Positions 18,774 to 25,698 of a DNA stretch of 25,698 nucleotides are shown piece by piece; within the stretch, counting starts at the first letter, position 1; each line of letters starts with the position of its first letter. A model generated the notes under the pieces. That model searched no databases. It saw nothing but the letters and a program-made list of their open reading frames with translations, and was not told where the DNA came from. The stretch is from Dissophora ornata (taxonomy: Eukaryota > Mortierellomycota > Mortierellomycetes > Mortierellales > Mortierellaceae): NCBI GenBank assembly GCA_025201705.1, contig MU617043.1:1-25698 (forward strand), read 5' to 3'. Both the position numbers and the translations under genes were made by a program.

Positions 18774-19184
18774 AAAACCCCCCTGAGAAGACTCAACCCC
18801 ACTTGGACACCTCTGCCCAGCTGTATAGCCGCGCGGTGGCACTGCGCATGAACACCGGCGCCAGATAATCGAGAAGTATTATCTATGCCATGCAGGTGCG
18901 CAGTCCAAGATCCTCTTGCAGCGTTTACATTTAAAGACATTCAACAAGCACAGCATGTCTTGACATGGTATTCCACTACGGTGTACTATTGACATGTGAA
19001 TAACACTAATTTTCGTGTCGAAATAAGGCTAAACAGCCACGATCCTTAGTGCTCTGCGAATAACTCATGTCCAGCCATCAGGACCATCCTTGTTTCTTTG
19101 AGCATACAACAGTCGTCCTATCCGTGAAGGCGCCATTAGCTGTCATTTGAAAAGGGGAAAATTGCGGGAAGGAGGAGCTGTTCA

Positions 19185-19190
19185 TTTATT
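19185..19190 (-). terminator. Minus-strand AATAAA downstream of the hydrophobic segment
   Basis: TTTATT on the plus strand reads AATAAA on the minus strand. It lies 80 bp past the stop of the hydrophobic open segment and about 370 bp past the stop of the HRI-like kinase, so it could serve either. Confidence 0.4.
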
Positions 19191-19269
19191 CTTGCGGAAG
19201 AAGGCAGTGACCGTAGACACCGATATTCAAGTCCTTTGTGGCGAAAGGACGCAGTAGGCACGCCACCAA

Positions 19270-19509
19270 TCAATCCATCACCAAGTCTAGTCCCTTGAGC
19301 ACATAACATCCCACCACAGACGCGAAGGCAATGATGTCGAAGACGGCAACGTAAGCGAAGATGATCGAGACTTGCGACCAGAAGCATGCAAACGTGATTA
19401 CCACCCCAAAAGTATAGACCAAGTGTACTATAAAAAGTCTCTCACGTGCATCTAATATGATTGCAAGCTGTATGGCTGTGAAGATTACCACTGTTGAGCT
19501 GATCCTATA
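19270..19509 (-). CDS. Unassigned hydrophobic open segment, possible membrane-protein exon
   Basis: The minus-strand frame reads about 75 residues to a TGA at 19270 with two to three membrane-helix-like stretches (TVVIFTAIQLAIIL, LFIVHLVYTFGVVITFACFW, IIFAYVAVFDIIAFASVV) separated by DARER, and ends LKGLDLVMD. No ATG lies in frame at its 5' end, so it needs an upstream exon. One phase-compatible option is an ATG at 19575, inside the kinase 3' end, with a 51-nt intron (GTATAG...TATAG) giving MAASILT joined to ISSTVVIF. That intron is very short and the start overlaps the kinase gene. I do not recognise the family. It may be a small membrane protein, an alternative kinase 3' exon, or chance. 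Confidence 0.28.
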   Translation of the reverse strand, partial: YRISSTVVIFTAIQLAIILDARERLFIVHLVYTFGVVITFACFWSQVSIIFAYVAVFDIIAFASVVGCYVLKGLDLVMD

Positions 19510-19556
19510 TTCTTTTCATTATGTACAAATGTTTATCAAAGGTGCTCGCCTATACG

Positions 19557-22500
19557 TCAAGATACTGGCTGCCATGACATCTCCTTTTCATACTCCAACG
19601 CTTGAATCCTGTCTAGCAACGCCTTGTTTTCTGCCCTCATCGCCGTCATAGACATCTCGAATCGTTTCACCTTGTCGCTCTCTTCTTTGAGTCGCTGCTC
19701 TAGCTCGGACCGACTGGTCTTGGAAGAAGCTGATTTTGATGAACGACGGCGATGGCTCTTGGAACCGGCACTGGCGGTATTGTTGGCGCCGCTTAATCTG
19801 CTGGCTTCGTTCGTGTTTGCAGTGTTGTGGTCGATATTGACGCAATTAACGGCCGCCTCTGTAGACATTGTGGTGAAATTATCCGAGCAGCGGCACCGAG
19901 ATTGACAGCCTTCGCAAATCGCCCTTCCTTCATAACCAGACAATGCCGGTGGAGACGGGTGAGCTGAATCTGAAATATCAGTTGAATGCAACCCAAGGCC
20001 GGCGAGGGTCTTTGTCATTACTCTGTTCTTGTTCACATCTGTGGATGCGCTGCCCTCAGTCTGAGTGATCTCGCTGGCCGTAAGCGGCTCTTCCTTTGGT
20101 TTGCGTATCAGCTCGAATTCGAGGATCTCGCGTGCAGTAGGTCGCATACGCGGATCTTCAGCCATCAGCCACAGTACGAACGCTGCCTCCTTGGGCCATC
20201 GACTCACAAAGTCTGGAGGCAACTCGCCGTTCCGCAGAGTCCGTAACACTGCATGGCGTTCCATCAATGTCGAGAAGGGATGATAGAGCTCGAAGAAGAT
20301 GATACCTAGTGAATATATGTCAGCTTTTTGGTCGTAGCCTAGGTTGGGTCTTGCGAGCTGTTCGGGAGACGCGTACTAGAGAGATATGCAAAAGTGAATT
20401 TTGGTTATGGACCGTCCACATACGATCAAAGGAGTGAGGCAAGCAACAGTGTATTTACAGTCACAGTCCCGACTGCGGTTGTCCTTGTCCGGGAAGACCG
20501 AGATCCTGCTGTAGCTTTATACCCAAGGTTTACATCAGAATTGTAAGTCATATGCATGCATATTCACCTTCCTTGAGCAATTTGCCTATCCGATCTCTGA
20601 AAATAAACCCTTACCTGAGGAGCTGTGTCGGTGAAATAGAGGTGGTACCGAGGCAGGTATGCTCGGGTCAGGGCCAAATGTAGAGGAGTCGCCTTGAGAG
20701 CCATCGCCATCTGTCAGCGCACCACCGTCCATATCCGTCACTAGCCCAAAATCCCCGATCTTTGGAACCATGGACTCGATGTTCACGAATAGCTCCTCCT
20801 GGATCTGCTCCTTCGTCAAGATGCACTCTGCCTGATCGTTTGAAAGCAAGGCGCTCAGGGACTCATGCAGGCTACCACTGTTACTTGAAGGCCGCGCCGT
20901 CGACGTACCAGAGTGGGAAGAATTTGACATCGAAGCAACAGAATCCTGGCTACATTGGTCCTGTCGAAGGTGTTGTGTCCGCTGGTGCTCCAAACCAGGA
21001 GGCAAACCTAAGAAGATGTTGCTAGGTTTCAAATCTCGATGGATCATGTCCTGGTCGTGGATGTAAGCGACACCCTCGACGATGGCCCTGAAGATGTGCT
21101 GGTTCGCAGCTGGGTCAACAAGGTCCTTATGACACGTCTGTTGCATTGGCGATCCCGGTGTACTATGGGTCTTTTGGTCTGAGGGACCGGATGAAGAGGG
21201 TAAGACACCGAGGCCATGAGATTTGCTTGGCTTCCTGCTTAGTTCATTTCTAGATGTAGCAGTAGTCGATGCCGGGCGTTCATTTCGGTATACTAGATAG
21301 TCCTGCAATGTTGTCTGACAGAGCTGCATCTGAATAAACAGAGTTAGGTCGCGTGTAATAAGCTTCCCAGTACTATTGCGAAGTTGTCTTGGCACATGGT
21401 CTCCTCTAGATTTGCCTACTCCATGTAATCCACCGAGACCGCCACCAACAAAGTCCCTCCTGTTTGTCTCCCTCAAGTTCGAGAAGGAAAACGGCTGCAG
21501 CCCATGTCTATCCTCCAGCGCCGCCACCGAGAGGTCTTTGGGATGAGAGCGAGTATAGCGAGATCCCAGTCCAGAATGCGATGATGGGAGCGACCTCTGG
21601 ATCTCCTCAATGGACGACGACAGTGCAGAGTTGGAGGTCGAAAGGCTGCTCCTAGTTTTCGAGCATGGGTTTTCAACCTCCTCCTCCCATATCGCGGACC
21701 TATCATGCATCTCCGCCGAGACCGTTGGCGATTTGTGATTGTGTCTCTGGTGCCCATTCTTCACAGCTCCTGGAATGCTGCGGCTTGGGAGAGTTGAAGA
21801 AGCGGAGCGCGTCCGTTCCATATCTTCGCTGTTCATCAAAGATTTCAGCGCGGATCCACGACGATCAGCATCATCGTCCATGCCACTCAACCCCTGAGTC
21901 CCTTCGAAAGAAATATCGCCCTGCATTTCTTCGAATGTAATCCCGTCGTCTTGCTCCTCGTCATCGCCAAAGACAATCCCCATGGACAGATCATCTTGGT
22001 TGAAAGTATGCTGCTCCTTATGAGAACCGAAGTAATCGACGCTACTTTTCCTCCGCAAGCTCTCTGGTTTGGTCATCTCTTCGCACATACTAATCGTGTT
22101 CGTGTATTCGTCCTCATCAGCGTCCTCATCGTCGTACTCGTCCTCAAAGTCACCGTTCGAGTCAAAGTCTCCTCCTCCACCATCGCACATCTCACGACGC
22201 GAGACCGGATAATCGGCGTGCTCGAGCCATGAGGAATAGTAACGTATAACGTTCTTGTGGTCCAGACGCGCTAGAAACTTAATCTCGCGGAATATCTTTT
22301 CGTACCGCATCTTGGCGCCGCCACGCAGTCGGATTTTCTTGATGGCGTATTCAATCCCATCCAGTTTGTTCCGCGCCTTAAACACACTCGCGAACCCTCC
22401 CTTACCAAGCTTACAAATCTCAACAAAGTCGTGCTTGTAACGTGTAGGGTCATTATCAAACATGTCTCCGAACGACATGGTCCGCATCATGGCAGCTGAT

Positions 22501-24179
22501 GAAGCAAATGCCGAGTCAGTCAGCGATGGAGTGTGGAGGTACGCTGATGGTACAATACCCGTGGACGAGAACGAATTGGATATGCTTTGAGTGTTGTCTT
22601 CAGAGCCGACTTCGAAAGCAGTTTTTCCTTGGTGACTGCTCTGACTTCCTGTGGGTGTCGAAGGCGGGGCCATAATTCTGCGACCTTCAAGTATCAGTTG
22701 CTCCTGCTTGATAGAAGTTAGAGCTGACAGGACAAGTGAGCGGAATGCGCGTTGATATGACGACCTCACTGCGCTCATCTCCTCCAAGTACTCCTCATCG
22801 ATGATGCCCATGTTGCTCAGTGTCTTGCAGATAACTATCCCACGAGGAACGATAAAAAGCCAGTGTCAGTACAGGCTCTCCAATGTCAAACACGCATCGT
22901 GAGTAACACTCGCTTAATTACCAAAAAAGAGTTTTCGATTTCTCTCCGGGCTTTGATCGTACAGTACGCAAAAGTTATCTAAGAGAGAGACTAGCAGTAA
23001 CTTTCCTTGCCTGCGTTTGTTCTCTAGTATCCGCTCCTGATCCCTCCTCTTGCTCTTGGGAATAACTTGATATGAATTGTCTCCCAATCCAATTTGGTCT
23101 GACTCTAGAAAATTTACCGAGTATTCCGTGAGTGGGTCGTAATTATACCAGCGAGATGTGTGCATTAGTAAACTGTCAGGCTAGAGCTGCTTACCGTCAA
23201 ATTCATTGACACCTGCAAAGATCTGAAATCGCTCAGCCGCCTCTGAGTATCCTTCCAAGCCAGGAGAATTGCCTGCACTCTCGTCGTCGTCAAAGCCCAT
23301 GGGTGCCAATAAGTAGCTGCCAAGGACGTCTTTGATTCCGCGGTTGTTTTCTTGTTCATCATTGTGCTCACTTTCTTGGTCTTCATCATCCTCGTCCTCG
23401 CGATTGATATCGCTCACCTGGTAGAACGTTTCAGCTGAACCAACATGCTCACCGTCATCCGACGTCAACTGGTCTTCATCAGAAGTACCTGGCCCTTGCC
23501 AAAATGAGCGCCGCAAATGAAGACCCCCTAGATCTTCAGATATCGTATCTGTAGAATCGCGACTGAAGTTAACGTCAGTCCGTGAGATTCCAGTGGCAGT
23601 TGACAAGATACTCGACATTCCGTTATCGAAGATGATGGAGGCGCCTTCCAAAGATGGGAGTTCTTGTCGCGGAGACGACACAAACCTCTGCATAGCGTTA
23701 TCGATATCAGGTTCGGAGTCAGAGTGAATTGTCATGACGGTGGTGTTGCGCCTTAGCCTGACGTCCCTCCCACTCGATAGGAAGTTCGTGGATGGACTGT
23801 CATATTCAGGTTCGGACTCTGAGTGAAACGTCATCACTGTTGTGTTGCGCACACGCCTTCTTCCTATCCTATCTGACGGATACTCCATGGGGGTCTCTTC
23901 ATGTTCGAGCTCAGAATCCGATTCAACTGCCATTACTGTGGTGTTGTGCATGAAGCTTCTCTCCCTGCGCTCCGATGGAAAGGATAGTGAGCTAAGAGGT
24001 CCTTGGTTTAGTTCTATTCCCTGACTCCTTCCGATCCGTATCGGGCCTAAGTTCATATTATCAGGGTCGATCCTGATCCTGGACGAGGCTGCGCTTGAAG
24101 TGTGTCGTGGCCACACAGAGATATTAGTGGCGGAAGAAGGACGGTCATTGAATGGCTTTCTAATGTCCTTGTCGGCCAT
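19557..24179 (-). CDS. HRI-like eIF2-alpha kinase (EIF2AK1 type) with large insertions
   Basis: Five exons (minus strand) are 24179-23195, 23104-22922, 22834-20615, 20508-20459 and 20375-19557, giving 1418 aa with phases consistent. The disordered acidic N-terminus contains three 33-residue repeats (79-177). The HRI-type N-terminal region LLLVSLLDNFCVLYD...NRKLFFVICKTLSNMG spans intron 2. Kinase motifs are GKGGFASV (about 533-540), Lys555 (YAIKKI), Glu573, His988-Arg-Asp990 (IHRDLKPSNIFLG), Asp1084-Phe-Gly, and the activation segment TRTTAVGTVTYASPEQL across intron 4. It also has the family-typical YSLGIIFFELYHPFSTLMER. Family role: phosphorylation of eIF2-alpha Ser51 under heme, oxidative or other stress to reduce translation. 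It carries a kinase insert of about 285 residues, an extra insertion between HRD and DFG, a Cys cluster (CEGCQSRCRC) and a C-terminal coiled coil. Exon 4 is only 50 nt and has tandem CAGCAG acceptors. Confidence 0.92.
23649..23945 (-). repeat. Three tandem 33-residue (99-bp) repeats in the kinase N-terminus
   Basis: The units start at Asn79, Asn112 and Asn145, exactly 33 codons apart. Each opens with NTTVM, then a variable triplet, then an S-[DE]-S-E acidic core (NTTVMAVESDSELE, NTTVMTFHSESEPE, NTTVMTIHSDSEPD). Each closes with an aromatic-x-S-x-basic stretch. A partial unit end (FPSERRERSFMH) precedes the first. Confidence 0.92.
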
Positions 24180-25698
24180 GTTGAACGTCTGGAGCAGAGT
24201 ATGCCCACAAAGTTTAGTCCGCCAAGACTAGGGTCTACAAAGAGAGAGTAAGGAGCATTAGATCCGCTGACTGATGCTGCATTGCAGGACGGGATCGGGA
24301 CGAGTGTATGTTGTATTTCTGAGCCAGAAGGAATAATTAACGAATCGCGTCGATCAGGAGTGTTAATCGTGGGGGCGGTACAAAAACATATTTTGTGCAA
24401 GTCTCGCTCCTTTGAGACACCAATCCATAGATCCCAGTGCAACAACCGCCGCCGAAAGCATAGATCGGCCGCATCGATTAGACACATGCATGCATGGTGC
24501 ACGGACATGTCCCTTTTTTCAGCACTGTCGACATACACGGTTTTCGAGCACCCTCACAATGACCCCCCAATGACGCAGAGCATCGTTAACGGAATACAAA
24601 CTAAGAGATCGACTATGTCAATGACTGTCTATATCTATCGTGAGCTGTTTAGTCATGTCGTCTAATTGTATAATCTCTTTTCCCCTCATTTTCTGAACCC
24701 CGTCTTGCCAGCAATTGAAAAGAAGATTTGACGTGATCGGTAACAAGGTTGGTGGTCTCTCTGGAAGTCACATCAACCAACGTGACTAAATGGAATCCTT
24801 TGGAAGGACGTTCTTCGCGTACCTTGCGTTCCGGTCGTGAGTGATGAACCAACAGAATTAAAGGCGTCTGGTTTGACAAAAAAAGTTACCGTGGATCATC
24901 CTCCTACGCTCCTGACTTGGCTTCAGCAGGGGCACAGTTCAACGGCAAGGAGAGGTATGTCAAGCGTATCTTGGGAAAGCACTCTGGGGTCGAATTAGTG
25001 AGACAATGAAGTGAGGGAGATAGAAGGGTATAAAGGAGGGAATGTAGCAGAGGTTGGAGCCCCGAATGTTGAAGGGAGGATACAGACAGAGTGGAATGGC
25101 AAAAGTAAAATGCGAATGTGAAGCAACAGTCTTTCGAATGCAGAGGACAATGAGAATCCAGGACATTGGGCACGAAAATTCCCCCCATTGGTTGAAATTT
25201 TTATGGAAATAAGTAATGGGGGTGGAAGGAAATAAGCATTGTCAAGGACCACGCCATTTGGAGCGTGCGCTTGTGTCCTCCATGAAGCCCATGCGATTAA
25301 TTCACTGTTTTGGGTTTGTGGGTATTTAAAAAGCTTTTTATCCTTCTGGCTCCTCTTAATAGCATTAATCGCACCTTGGGGGGTTTTCGGGGCTCTTTGG
25401 GGGTTGTCAGGGAGCTTCAAGGGCTTAGGATTTTTTGATTTTTGTTACGTCTTGGTCCGTCTGAAGAGAATAATCGCATGGCCTTCATTTTGCGGGCCAT
25501 ATTTTAGTGAGACAATCATTACATCAATAATCAACTCTTCTTTTCGCATTCTTGGTAAGTGGAATGACTCATTTGACTTATTCACGCAGCAACGCCTAGT
25601 CAATTGTGGCCCCGCCTCTTTAACTCCAGCAGATATACTTCGGGCTCTGCCGAGTGGGAGGTGGCTACGACAACGGCGGTCATCAGAAAGGTTCTTCA
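24180..25698. other. Gene-free terminal region upstream of the HRI-like kinase
   Basis: The kinase promoter and 5' UTR should lie here. The 24900-25190 stretch is pyrimidine-rich on the minus strand, as is common upstream of starts in this window. A CCAAT-type sequence (minus strand) lies at about 25184-25192, and a G-run cluster is at 25378-25412. Several open frames of 60-140 codons exist on both strands but lack recognisable domains. The final 250 bp may be the upstream region of a gene beyond the window. Confidence 0.5.
25378..25412 (+). repeat. G-run cluster with G-quadruplex potential
   Basis: G runs of 6, 4, 5 and 3 start at 25378, 25389, 25399 and 25410, separated by loops of 5-6 bases. 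A fifth GGG is at 25421. The region lies about 1.2 kb upstream of the kinase start. Confidence 0.6.

Larger units (their letters stand above)
18768..19556. other. Convergent gap between the Tlg2-like and HRI-like genes
   Basis: The 789 bp hold the 3' UTRs of two converging genes. Apart from the hydrophobic minus-strand segment at 19270-19509 and a minus-strand AATAAA at 19185-19190, I see no gene, tRNA or repeat. Confidence 0.5.

Noticed and set aside
24282..24665. 127-codon plus-strand frame upstream of the kinase
   Set aside because: No recognisable domain, no supporting splice structure, and it opens inside the probable kinase promoter.
24649..24879. 76-codon minus-strand frame
   Set aside because: It begins at TTG, lacks domains, and I could not join it to any neighbouring exon.
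24995..25420. 141-codon minus-strand frame in the right-hand gap
   Set aside because: Low-complexity C/T-derived peptide with no family features. It overlaps another open frame (24904-25188) equally without support.

Overview
This is an intron-rich eukaryotic nuclear window, almost certainly fungal. Short GT-AG introns (mostly about 80-210 nt), tightly packed genes on both strands and the gene families present (SUN protein, Cmr1-type WD40 protein, long-form tRNase Z, HRI-type eIF2-alpha kinase, Ufe1/Pep12/Tlg2 SNAREs) fit an early-diverging fungus. Mortierella-like fungi are my best guess, but that is inference. No bacterial, viral, CRISPR, rRNA, tRNA or transposon feature was recognised.

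Layout: (1) 1-1072 (+), 3' part of a syntaxin-18/Ufe1 ER t-SNARE. (2) 1277-5020 (-), SUN-domain inner nuclear membrane protein. (3) 5304-7503 (+), Cmr1/WDR76-type WD40 DNA-damage protein, divergent from the SUN gene across a 283-bp shared promoter. (4) 7504-8847, gene-free. (5) 8848-10921 (+), SLC35A-type nucleotide-sugar transporter. (6) 11033-11356 (-), COA4-like twin CX9C mitochondrial protein. (7) 11671-13357 (-), Pep12/syntaxin-7-type endosomal SNARE with six exons. (8) 13559-16543, or to 16867 from an upstream ATG (-), long tRNase Z. (9) 17064-18767 (+), Tlg2/syntaxin-16 SNARE with seven exons. (10) 18768-19556, a convergent gap holding an unexplained hydrophobic open segment. (11) 19557-24179 (-), large HRI-like eIF2-alpha kinase with five exons. 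(12) 24180-25698, no supportable gene.

Exon models were built by hand. Every junction was checked for GT..AG and for phase, and all lengths close to an integral number of codons. The most notable large-scale feature is that three different Qa-SNAREs, for ER, endosome and trans-Golgi, lie within 18.8 kb beside a Golgi-type sugar transporter. The most notable protein-level features are three exact-period 33-residue repeats plus unusual catalytic-domain insertions in the HRI-like kinase, eleven Thr-Pro nonapeptide repeats next to the membrane segment of the SUN protein, and an in-frame mitochondrial-like presequence upstream of the core tRNase Z start.
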